This document shows, piece by piece, positions 37,952 to 46,259 of a DNA stretch of 64,000 nt. The stretch is from Nocardia panacis (GTDB lineage: Bacteria; Actinomycetota; Actinomycetes; Mycobacteriales; Mycobacteriaceae). Below the pieces are notes generated by a model. The model worked only from the letters and a program-made list of their open reading frames with translations, was not told the origin of the DNA and searched no databases. The DNA lies in assembly GCF_003598715.1 (NCBI RefSeq), contig NZ_QZFU01000016.1, positions 930,001 through 994,000 on the forward strand. The letters are read 5' to 3'. Positions within the stretch are counted from its first letter, which is position 1; every line of letters starts with the position of its first letter. A program made the position numbers and the translations under genes.

Positions 37952-38587
37952 CTAACGGGGCGTAGCGGTGAGTACGTGGTGGGCGAAGGGGCGGTTCGGG
38001 ATCTCGCGGTGGGTGACCGTGCAGCCCGCCTCCTCCAGCGCCGCAATGACTTCCGCGACCGGACGCAGGGCGAATCCGTATTGGGTGAAGGGCAGTTTCG
38101 CCATGGCCGCTGGATCGCCGATGCCGAGGACGACACGGCCGCCGGGGCGGACCACGCGGGCGAGTTCGGCGCAGGCGGCGGGGAGATCCGGGACGAAGTA
38201 GATCGTATTGACGGTGATGGCGGCATCGAGCAGATCGGTGTCGAGCGGTAGCGCGGTGAGCGAGCCGGAGGCCAGGTGCAGCCGACCCGCCGTGAGCGCG
38301 GGGGCGAATCGGGTGGTGGCGCGGGCCAACATATCCGATGACAACTCCACACCGTGTACCGCGCCCGCCGGGCCAACCCGGTCCAAAAGTAGCGAAAGTC
38401 CCGCGCCGCCACCGAATCCGAGATCGGCGGCGGTATCGCCCGAACCGACGCCGGTGGCTTCGACGCACGCGGCCATGGCCTTGGCATTGCCCCGATTGAG
38501 TGCCGGGGCGACGCCCTTGCCGAGCAGGCCGTGCGGATTGCCGAGTTGTCCGGCGATGACCGAGAGCACGCGGGTGCGGATGGACAT
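37952..38587 (-). CDS. Class I SAM-dependent methyltransferase
   Basis: A 211-aa Methyltransf_11-type enzyme. SAM-binding motif I is AADLGFGGGAGLSLLL (about residues 53-68), with acidic VHGVELSSDML at the end of strand two, DAAITVNTIYFVPDL (motif IV) and LARVVRPGGRVVLGIGD (post-motif). The N-terminus LGNPHGLLGKGVAPALNRGNAKAM resembles small-molecule methyltransferases of actinobacteria. The acceptor is unknown. The ATG at 38587 has gaaaggg upstream. It is convergent with the monooxygenase gene but probably independent of it. Confidence 0.85.
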   Translation of the reverse strand: MSIRTRVLSVIAGQLGNPHGLLGKGVAPALNRGNAKAMAACVEATGVGSGDTAADLGFGGGAGLSLLLDRVGPAGAVHGVELSSDMLARATTRFAPALTAGRLHLASGSLTALPLDTDLLDAAITVNTIYFVPDLPAACAELARVVRPGGRVVLGIGDPAAMAKLPFTQYGFALRPVAEVIAALEEAGCTVTHREIPNRPFAHHVLTATPR

Positions 38588-39186
38588 GACACTGCCCTTT
38601 CGATCGAGATGCGTCCGACTCTACTGAACTCATTGCCGGGCCGACCCGTTGTCTCAGTGGGTCTGCTGTACCCAACGGCCTTCGGCCCGGTGGTTTCAGC
38701 GAGCCAACGCCCCGTTCGCGTTCGGAGTGGCGGTTCTCATCCGATGCGACGCTGGTGCGGGGCATAGTGGTGCCGGTGTCCACGCGCCTGCTCGCGTGGT
38801 TCGCGCCGCGACCGCTGCGGCGAGTCACGAGCGGGTCGGGTTGGAGCGGCGTGAGGTGTGGTGGCGTGCTCGGCACATGGTGGAGAAGCCTTGGCGTAGC
38901 GGCGAATTCGGCCTCACCCCCGAAGGTGAGACGAACATCACATGAAGTGATTTTTCGGCCGGTTCGACCGGTTGCGGTACCCGCCGAGAGGGCTGCCGAC
39001 AACCTTTTGGCGATCGGAAATTTGTGATCTTGACCGGATGAAAGTTGGACTGCCGGCAAGACGGCTGGTTGTTGATCGTGTTTATTCCAGTATAAACAAA
39101 CTTTCAGTCTCTTTTATCGCATCCAACTTCTGGCAAACCCGGATTAACGATAGGGAAAGTCCAGGTAGACGCACACTCGCGGAAAA

Positions 39187-39202
39187 CATAGGGCGCCCTA
39201 TG
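39187..39202. promoter_or_regulatory. Perfect 16-bp palindrome CATAGGGCGCCCTATG
   Basis: CATAGGGCGCCCTATG is a perfect dyad with no loop, flanked by A-rich DNA (gaaaa...aaagg). It fits a dimeric repressor operator. No adjacent gene starts downstream within 300 bases on either strand, so its target is unclear. Confidence 0.5.
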
Positions 39203-39447
39203 AAAGGGGTACAGCTATTTCCGTCGAGAATGTCGGACCGGACAGGGGCGTGTCCGGTCCGCCGCGCCCGCGCCGGGGGCGCGATCGCGATTCGCATCGG
39301 AATTCAGGGGGTGCGCGCACCGCCGCTGCAAGTTAGCCGGCAACCCGAAAACCGGTGCGCCACCCCGATTTGCGACGGTCGGAAACCGGCTCCGACCTCG
39401 GCGAGGCGTATTGCGCGGGAATATCGATTGTGTACAGTTAACGGCAA

Positions 39448-39485
39448 CGCTGACCGCAGCTGAGCTCGACTCGCTGCGGTCAGCG
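39448..39485. terminator. Hairpin downstream of the SpoIIM-like gene
   Basis: CGCTGACCGCAG (39448-39459) pairs perfectly with CTGCGGTCAGCG (39474-39485) across a 14-base loop. It lies 61 bases beyond the stop of the minus-strand SpoIIM-like gene and may terminate it; there is no clear T-run on that side. Confidence 0.5.
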
Positions 39486-39546
39486 GAACTCAATTGGGGG
39501 AGTGGGAGATTGCGCCGCATGCGCGAGTTGCTGCCCGTTGTCTGAA

Positions 39547-40512
39547 TCAACGGCCCGCGGTGTGCGCACCATTGTCGGTCCCGCGCCGACCGAGGACGAA
39601 CACATACCCGATGAACAGCGCCCACACCACGAATCCGATGAGCACCCGGACGACAGCGGGCAGCGGACTCGGCGTCACGAACCCCTCCAGCAGACCCGAG
39701 ATGAGCAGTACGCCAACCAAACCCAGGGCGATGGTGGCCGCCGCCCGCCCCTGACGCGCGAGCGCCGCGAGCCTGCCGGATCGACCCGGATCGATCAGCG
39801 TCCACCCGACGCGCAGACCGGCCCCGCCCGCGATGAAGACCGCGGTCATCTCCAGCATCCCGTGCGGCAGAATGAATCCGAAGAAGGCGTCGAGGCGGCC
39901 CGCGTCCGCCATCAGTCCGGCGCTCACCCCCACATTCAGCGCATTGCCCCACAGCAGATACAGCGCGGGGAAGATCAGTACACCCAGGAATAGCGCCAGC
40001 GCGGCCACCCAGGCGTTGTTCGTCCACACCTGCGCGGCGAAGGCGTCGTGCGGATGTTCGGTGTAGTAGGTCTCGAAGCGACCGCCGGGCGCGGTGAGCA
40101 CGCGGGCATCCTCGGGCACACCCAGCGCGCGGCGCGCACCCGGATGTTCGGCCACCAGATAGGCCAGAACGCCGGAGACGAGTACGAACAGCGCGGCCAC
40201 CGACAGCCACCAACCCCGCGCCCGGTACACCGCGACCGGGAAGCCGTACGCGAAGAAGCGGGCGATCTCCTGCCAGGTATTCACCCGGCTGCCGACCACC
40301 CGTGCGCGCGCCTTCGTGAGCACCGCGCTCAATCCGGCGATGAGTTCCGGGTCCGGACTGTGCGCCTGTAGACGTGCCAGCTGCTGGGAGGTACGTCGAT
40401 ACAGCAGCACCAGTTCGTCCGCTTCCGGGCCGGTGAGCCTGCGCTGCCGCGTCAGCGCCGTGAGCCGATCCCAGGAGCGCCGGTGCGCGTAGCTGTATGC
40501 GTCGACGTCCAT
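39547..40512 (-). CDS. SpoIIM (stage II sporulation protein M)-family membrane protein
   Basis: A 321-aa protein. A cytoplasmic N-terminal helical part (~1-95, WDRLTALTRQRRLTGPEADE) is followed by around five membrane helices with the SpoIIM hallmarks VWTNNAWVAALALFLGVLIF, ALNVGVSAGL and FGFILPHGMLEMTAVFIAGG. In M. tuberculosis the homologue Rv3694c is divergent from an RDD gene and next to DUF58/MoxR genes, as here. In non-sporulating actinobacteria its role is unknown, perhaps as a membrane partner of the MoxR system. The ATG at 40512 is 42 bases from the divergent RDD start. Confidence 0.9.
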   Translation of the reverse strand: MDVDAYSYAHRRSWDRLTALTRQRRLTGPEADELVLLYRRTSQQLARLQAHSPDPELIAGLSAVLTKARARVVGSRVNTWQEIARFFAYGFPVAVYRARGWWLSVAALFVLVSGVLAYLVAEHPGARRALGVPEDARVLTAPGGRFETYYTEHPHDAFAAQVWTNNAWVAALALFLGVLIFPALYLLWGNALNVGVSAGLMADAGRLDAFFGFILPHGMLEMTAVFIAGGAGLRVGWTLIDPGRSGRLAALARQGRAAATIALGLVGVLLISGLLEGFVTPSPLPAVVRVLIGFVVWALFIGYVFVLGRRGTDNGAHTAGR

Positions 40513-40554
40513 TCAGTTGCCTCCCACTCCCGTTGTCGCAAGAATGCTATCGAC

Positions 40555-41367
40555 ATGGCTGCGTTCACAACCGGCGAAGCGGTGGCGCTGGAACTGCCCA
40601 TCGCTCGCCTCCCGACCAGGGCCGCCGCGTTCCTCGTCGACGCGGTGGTTCAGCTCGTGCTCGGCGCGATCGCGTTCGTGCTCCTCTTCGCGGTGTTGGC
40701 GAGCGCCGACTTCGACGGGGCGTGGCTGCGGGTCGCCGGGCTGACCGTCATGGTCGGCGTCCTCGTCGGCTATCCGGCCGCGTGCGAAACCCTCACCAGG
40801 GGGCGCACTTTGGGCAAGATGATGCTCGGTCTGCGGGTGGTCCGCTCCGATGGCGGCCCGATCGATTTCCGGCACGCGCTCACCAGGGGCCTGACCGGAG
40901 CCATCGTGGATTTCTGGATGGTCGGCGTGTTCGGCGCGGTCGCGGTGCTCACCTCGCTGTGCTCGCCGCAGGCCCGCCGGGTCGGCGATGTGCTGGCGGG
41001 CACGGTCGTGGTGCACGCCACCAAGGTGTTGCCCAGGCCGGCTCTGGCGGTGCCGCCGCAGTGGCTGGTCGGCTGGGTGACGCAACTGGATCTGTCCGGA
41101 TTGACCGAGGATCTCGCCCTGACCACCCGGCAATACCTGACCAGATGCCCGACCCTCACCCCCGAAGCCCAGATGCGCCTGGGCTACGACCTTGTCGTCG
41201 CGGTGTGCGGCGCGCTGCGGGTGACCCCGCTCAACGGCTATCCGCCGGTACAGATACTCGGCGCGATCGTGGCCGAACGGCAGCGCCGCGCGCTGACCCC
41301 GCCGTTCACCAATCCGGAACTGCTCGATATGCCGCTCTCGGCGCTCACAGCGAGCCCGACCCCTTGA
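40555..41367 (+). CDS. RDD-family membrane protein
   Basis: A 270-aa protein whose first ~165 residues are an RDD domain. It has LPTRAAAFLVDAVVQLVLGAI (the R-D residues), a second helix, TRGRTLGKMMLGLRVVRSDGG and RRVGDVLAGTVVVHATK. The C-terminal ~100 residues are cytoplasmic and conserved in Rv3695-like proteins. The function is unknown; some RDD proteins act in ion transport. The ATG at 40555 is divergent from the SpoIIM gene. Its 3' end overlaps the convergent DUF58 gene by 23 bases. Confidence 0.88.
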   Translation: MAAFTTGEAVALELPIARLPTRAAAFLVDAVVQLVLGAIAFVLLFAVLASADFDGAWLRVAGLTVMVGVLVGYPAACETLTRGRTLGKMMLGLRVVRSDGGPIDFRHALTRGLTGAIVDFWMVGVFGAVAVLTSLCSPQARRVGDVLAGTVVVHATKVLPRPALAVPPQWLVGWVTQLDLSGLTEDLALTTRQYLTRCPTLTPEAQMRLGYDLVVAVCGALRVTPLNGYPPVQILGAIVAERQRRALTPPFTNPELLDMPLSALTASPTP

Positions 41368-42640
41368 GCTCCAGATATTCGTCGGCCAGCGCGCCCGCGA
41401 TCCGGTCGGGCGGCGCGGCGATCACCTCGATGCCCCTGCGGCGCAGGGATTCCCGCACCAGGGCGCGTTCGGCGAGCATGGTCTCGGCCGCCGCGGCGGC
41501 ATAGAGTTCGTCCAGGGTGTCGTGGCGCTGCGCCGCGGCGGCGATCTCCGGATCGGTGACCGAGACGATGAGCACCCGGTGGCGCTGGGCCAGCGTGGGC
41601 AGCACCGGCAGCAGATTCTCCTGCACGGCGGCACCGTCGAGACTGGTGAACCACACCACCAGGCTGCGACCCCTGGCCCGCTGAATCGCGGCGCGCACCG
41701 CCCCGGCGGTATCGGTGTCCAGCAGTGCGGGTGTGACTCCCGCCAGCGCGTGCATCAGCTTGACCTGCAACCCTTTTCCGCCGAGACCGCGCACTTCGGC
41801 GCGCACCTTTCGGTCGTAGGCCAGCAGGTCCACCGAATCGCCCGCGGCCGCCGCCAGTCCGCCCAGCAGCAGCGCGGCCTCGATACTCGCGTCGAGTCTG
41901 GTGTGCTCCCCGACCCGGCCCGCGCTGAAGCGGCCGGTGTCCAACAGCATGAGCAGGTGCCGATTGCGTTCGGGCCGCCAGGTGCGCACCATCACGTCAT
42001 TGGCGCGGGCGGTGGCCCGCCAGGAGATCGCCCGCACGTCGTCGCCTGCGACATATTCGCGGAAGGAATCGAATTCGCTGCCCTGTCCGCGCATATTGGC
42101 CAGGCTCAGACCCTCCAGTTGACGCAGTCGCCGCACCTTCGCGCGCATCAGACGTTCGGCGCGGAACGGCGGCAGCGCCCTGACCCTGGCGGGGACCTCG
42201 CGGCGCGTCTGCCATCCGGCCAAGCCGAGCGGACCGGTCAGTCGCAATGTCACCGGACCCGCCACCCTGTCACCGCGCTGCGACGGGGTGAGTTCGACAC
42301 TGGTGCGCACCTTCGTGCGGGCGGGCAAACGCAATGCGTGCGTGCGATTCTCGGGGTGCCCGCTCTCGGGCCAGTCGTCCCACAGGGTGCCGCGCACGGT
42401 GCGCGGACCGGAATTGGCGACGGTGAGTTCGACCTCGGCCGTGCGACCCAGCCGCACCACCGTGACCGGCGGCCGGGACAGCTCCAGTTGCCTCGCCGAA
42501 CCGAGCAGCGCCAGATCCAGCGCCGCCGCCGCGACCAGCACACCGGTCGCGATCAGCACACCGAGCCAGGACGGCAGGACAAGTGCGACGAATACGGCCG
42601 CCACGCCGGCCGCGGCGGCGAACCGCCCGGTGACGACCAC
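41345..42640 (-). CDS. DUF58 domain protein (MoxR partner)
   Basis: A 431-aa protein. Two N-terminal membrane helices (~6-50) lead to a beta-rich region, then the DUF58 core (~195-275), GQGSEFDSFREYVAGDDVRA followed by ISWRATARANDVMVR. A vWA-like fold follows with a LLMLLDTGRFSAG metal-site Asp. DUF58 proteins work with MoxR ATPases in envelope or cofactor-assembly processes. The GTG at 42640 lies 2 bases after the moxR stop. Without recognising that start, an upstream open frame would add about 85 false residues. Confidence 0.88.
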   Translation of the reverse strand: MVVTGRFAAAAGVAAVFVALVLPSWLGVLIATGVLVAAAALDLALLGSARQLELSRPPVTVVRLGRTAEVELTVANSGPRTVRGTLWDDWPESGHPENRTHALRLPARTKVRTSVELTPSQRGDRVAGPVTLRLTGPLGLAGWQTRREVPARVRALPPFRAERLMRAKVRRLRQLEGLSLANMRGQGSEFDSFREYVAGDDVRAISWRATARANDVMVRTWRPERNRHLLMLLDTGRFSAGRVGEHTRLDASIEAALLLGGLAAAAGDSVDLLAYDRKVRAEVRGLGGKGLQVKLMHALAGVTPALLDTDTAGAVRAAIQRARGRSLVVWFTSLDGAAVQENLLPVLPTLAQRHRVLIVSVTDPEIAAAAQRHDTLDELYAAAAAETMLAERALVRESLRRRGIEVIAAPPDRIAGALADEYLELKGSGSL

Positions 42641-42642
42641 CG

Positions 42643-43620
<978 letters not shown>

Positions 43621-43651
43621 CCGACCTCCTGTGGTGTTGGCGTCGCGGTCA

Positions 43652-44704
43652 TCAGATTTCCGATTCGATCCAGTCGAGCTGCGCGGCGACGAGTCGCAGC
43701 GCCGACGGGTCGGGCACCGGTCCGTACAGCGCCGTGCCGACCAGATCGGGATGCGCGCCCGCGCGGGCCGCGATGGTGGCGACCAATCGATCGGGTGGGG
43801 CGTCGGCGGCCATGCCGAGGACGGGGCGCAGGCGGCGCAGGGTGGCCGCGCGCAGCTTCCCGGCGATGTGCTCGTAATCCCTGGACCGCCGGTACAGTCC
43901 GGCCTGTCCGGCCAGCAGTTCGCCCGCGGCGACCTCGACCGGACGCGGTTCGCCGACCAGCGCGCCGCGCCTGCGTCCGCGCCACCAGGCCAGCACGCCC
44001 GCGGCGATGAGCAGTTGCAGCGCGCCGAAGGCGAGGGCGGCGGGCAGCCTGCTGAAGATCGAATCCGAGCCGTCGCCGAAATCCTTTGGCAGTGGCGGCA
44101 TCTCGGTCGGCGGCTTGGGCAGCGTCGGCGGTGTCGGCGCGGACGGCGCCTGACCGAGGTGGAGCAGCCCCCAAATGAGCAGGGCGAGGACGAGCGCGAC
44201 CAGGACACCGATCCAGAGCTTCGGATCGCGCAGCCACTGCGGGATCGGGGGCGGGGTGAGCCTGCCCCGGCGACGGCGGTGCCGCGGCGACTGTTCGGCC
44301 AGTTCGTCTTCCACCGGTTCGGGCGCGGGCGGCGGGGCGGCGGCCGAATAGCGGTCGGCGAGTTCGATTCTGCGGTATTCGTCCTCGGTGGCGCGGCGAC
44401 CGCCGTAGACCACCTCGTCGAAACTCGCGGCGGCGGGCCGCAATTCGTCGGCCAGTTCCGGTGACAGGACAGTCGAGGCCTCGTCGGGAGTCTCGCGCGC
44501 GGTGCGCGAGCGGCGCACCTCGAGCATGTCCCGCTGCTCCATCCCGCGCAGCACCGCCCGGAAGCGCTCGCGCACCGCGCGGTCGAAATCCCGGTGGTGC
44601 GCGGCGGATTCGGCTGCCTGCCGATGCTGTTCGGCCGATCCGAGGCGGGGCGGGGGTGGTGCGGCACCGATCTTTCGGGGATCGGTCTGTTGTGATTCGG
44701 TCAC
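43652..44704 (-). CDS. DUF4129-DUF4350-like fusion membrane protein lacking the extracytoplasmic domain
   Basis: A 350-aa protein. Residues ~25-125 are DUF4129-like (FDRAVRERFRAVLRGMEQRD, then PAAASFDEVVYGGRRATEDE). A membrane helix (~168-188, WIGVLVALVLALLIWGLLHL), a Pro-rich stretch of ~45 residues and a second helix (FSRLPAALAFGALQLLIAAG) follow. The remainder (~245-350) matches the C-terminal end of DUF4350 proteins (ELLAGQAGLYRRSRDYEHIA, AATLRRLRPVLGM). In relatives DUF4129 and DUF4350 are separate neighbouring genes and DUF4350 has a ~200-residue domain between the two helices; here it is missing. The GTG start overlaps the upstream stop (GTGA) and moxR follows after 31 bases. It is probably an operon partner of the MoxR system. 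Confidence 0.8.
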   Translation of the reverse strand: MTESQQTDPRKIGAAPPPPRLGSAEQHRQAAESAAHHRDFDRAVRERFRAVLRGMEQRDMLEVRRSRTARETPDEASTVLSPELADELRPAAASFDEVVYGGRRATEDEYRRIELADRYSAAAPPPAPEPVEDELAEQSPRHRRRRGRLTPPPIPQWLRDPKLWIGVLVALVLALLIWGLLHLGQAPSAPTPPTLPKPPTEMPPLPKDFGDGSDSIFSRLPAALAFGALQLLIAAGVLAWWRGRRRGALVGEPRPVEVAAGELLAGQAGLYRRSRDYEHIAGKLRAATLRRLRPVLGMAADAPPDRLVATIAARAGAHPDLVGTALYGPVPDPSALRLVAAQLDWIESEI

Positions 44705-45567
44705 TGCATCGTCCTCGGGACGCGGATATCCAAGCCCTCGCGGCGGCAGCGTTTGTCGATGTAGCAGACCACCCGCGTCGCCGATTCGCTCACCTCGCCG
44801 AATGCCGTGATCAGCAGGATCGCCGAGGTGATCAGCGTGAGCACCGCCCAGCGATGGGTTCCGGTGAAATCCGAGAGGTAGAGCGGAATTCCGAGCAGCG
44901 GAACGGCGGTCAACCCCATGAGCAGCCGCTGCACCAACCACAGCCCGGCGGTGGGACCCACCATGCCCGAGGTGAGCAGTTTGGACCGACTCACCGCGAC
45001 GGCGTGGCCGCCGCCCTCGATGAATTGCACGGGCAGCGCCACGAAGCGGCCCGCCCGCAGATAGCTCAGCCACCAAAGGGCGAAGGGCAGGGTGATGCCG
45101 AATGCGCAGCCCGACACCGTCAACAGCACTCCCGTCACCGTGTAGAGCAGCGAGAACGCCAGCAGCGGACCGAAATTCGCGCCGATTCGGCCGAGCGCCG
45201 CGGACCAGCGCAGCGGCGCCCCGGTGACGGTGCCGACCCCGAGGGCGGTGGTGAAGCCGCGCAGTACGAACCGCAGCACCCAGACCCCGACCAGCGTGGC
45301 CAGGATCGTCGCCACGGCGACGCTTCCATCGGAATCGTCGGTCATGGCGGATCCGGCGGCGATGAGCCCGAGCACCCCGACCTCGACCAGTGCCAGCGCG
45401 GCGAACCCCACACCGGCCAGGGCCGCGATATTCGCCTGGATCAGCGCGAACGGCGTATCGAGCAGTTCGCGAAAACTCATGGGGCGGATCGGCGCCGTCC
45501 GGCCAGGAGACCCCGGATTCAGATCTGCTCCCGCCCCGACGGCACCGGCCGGGTAGGCAGGTGGCAC
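44701..45567 (-). CDS. Multi-pass membrane protein of the MoxR cluster
   Basis: A 288-aa protein. A Pro/Gly-rich N-terminus leads to RPMSFRELLDTPFALIQANI, then about six membrane segments and a short basic C-terminus (DKRCRREGLDIRVP). The layout matches the glycerophosphoryl-diester-phosphodiesterase-type membrane domain proteins found upstream of DUF4129 genes (Rv3690-like). The GTG start at 45567 follows a TAGACT -10-like hexamer by 7 bases, suggesting a leaderless message and the operon promoter. ATG 45480 is a shorter alternative. It is coupled to the next gene by a GTGA overlap. The function is unknown. Confidence 0.8.
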   Translation of the reverse strand: MPPAYPAGAVGAGADLNPGSPGRTAPIRPMSFRELLDTPFALIQANIAALAGVGFAALALVEVGVLGLIAAGSAMTDDSDGSVAVATILATLVGVWVLRFVLRGFTTALGVGTVTGAPLRWSAALGRIGANFGPLLAFSLLYTVTGVLLTVSGCAFGITLPFALWWLSYLRAGRFVALPVQFIEGGGHAVAVSRSKLLTSGMVGPTAGLWLVQRLLMGLTAVPLLGIPLYLSDFTGTHRWAVLTLITSAILLITAFGEVSESATRVVCYIDKRCRREGLDIRVPRTMQ

Positions 45568-45609
45568 GGGGCAGAGTCTACTGTTCGCGCCGTGCTCGTC
45601 CAGCAGGGC

Positions 45610-46155
45610 TCAGCGGTCGAGCAGGCTGCGCACCACCTCGCGGTAGCGGCGCGGATCGATCGGCGGCATGCCCAGCAGGGCGCGCAAGTAGATGCCGTCG
45701 CCGACCAGGGAGATGATGTCGGCGCGCACCGGGTCGCCGATCTCGCAGTCCAACTGCTCCGACCAGCCGCGCATGACATCGGTGAGCGCCCGCTGCACCT
45801 CGTCGGATTCGGGGCGCGCGCCCGCGTCGACGGTGCGCATACTGGCCAGCATCGAGCGGTAGAGGTTGAGTTCGAGCGCGTCGGCGTCGTCGTTCGGGTT
45901 GGGGGTCTGCAGGATCCATTCGGCCAGCGAGACGCCGCCTGCCACGGCGTTGGTGAGCTGACGGTCGGCGCGTTCGCCGAGTCGGCGGACCAGCCCGGCG
46001 AGCAGGGCGTCCTTACTGCGGAAGTGATAGAGCAGGCCGCCTTTGGATACGCCCGCGGCCGCGGCGACATTGTCGAGTGTCACGTGGGAGACGCCCTTTT
46101 CCAGTAGCAGGGTCTCCAGTGCGTCGAGGATTCGGTCGCGGGTGGTTGCCGTCAC
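45610..46155 (-). CDS. TetR-family transcriptional repressor
   Basis: A 181-aa regulator. A helix-turn-helix (~20-50) reads LLEKGVSHVTLDNVAAAAGV, then SKGGLLYHFRSKDALLAGLV, the standard TetR signature. A C-terminal ligand-binding domain follows. The divergent MFS pump at 46260 is the likely target, since a duplicated operator lies between the two start sites. Repressors with this HTH pair with efflux pumps and are released by cationic or lipophilic drugs; the ligand is unknown. Confidence 0.9.
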   Translation of the reverse strand: MTATTRDRILDALETLLLEKGVSHVTLDNVAAAAGVSKGGLLYHFRSKDALLAGLVRRLGERADRQLTNAVAGGVSLAEWILQTPNPNDDADALELNLYRSMLASMRTVDAGARPESDEVQRALTDVMRGWSEQLDCEIGDPVRADIISLVGDGIYLRALLGMPPIDPRRYREVVRSLLDR

Positions 46156-46167
46156 GCCGTTGACTGT

Positions 46168-46210
46168 ACCGGCCGGACGGTCCAGTCGAGTACTATACCG
46201 TCTGGACGGT
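46168..46210. promoter_or_regulatory. Duplicated TetR-type operator between repressor and MFS pump
   Basis: Two 14-base near-dyads with the pattern ACCG-NC-NGGACGGT: ACCGGCCGGACGGT at 46168-46181 and ACCGTCTGGACGGT at 46197-46210. They share 12 of 14 bases, with centres 29 bases apart. TACTAT at 46191-46196 between them fits a -10 box for the pump gene. Binding of a repressor dimer pair here would block both divergent genes. Confidence 0.6.
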
Positions 46211-46259
46211 TAATGAAGGACGGCGAGAGAGGCTCGCCGCTGGAAAGTTGAGAACCCCG

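Larger units (their letters stand above)
38588..39546. other. ~960-base non-coding patch, partly AT-rich, with palindromes
   Basis: No reading frame has a credible start and product. From about 39000 to 39220 the base composition drops well below the local GC level. GTTTATtccagtATAAAC (39079-39096 region) is an inverted repeat, and a perfect 16-bp palindrome lies at 39187-39202. The stretch may carry an untranslated RNA, regulatory sites or the remains of a mobile insertion. No integrase, transposase or terminal repeat was found. Confidence 0.45.

Noticed and set aside
38972..39463. A 163-codon plus-strand frame in the AT-rich patch
   Set aside because: The start lacks a ribosome site. The sequence is Arg-rich without domain features and ends in the stem of the hairpin at 39448-39485.
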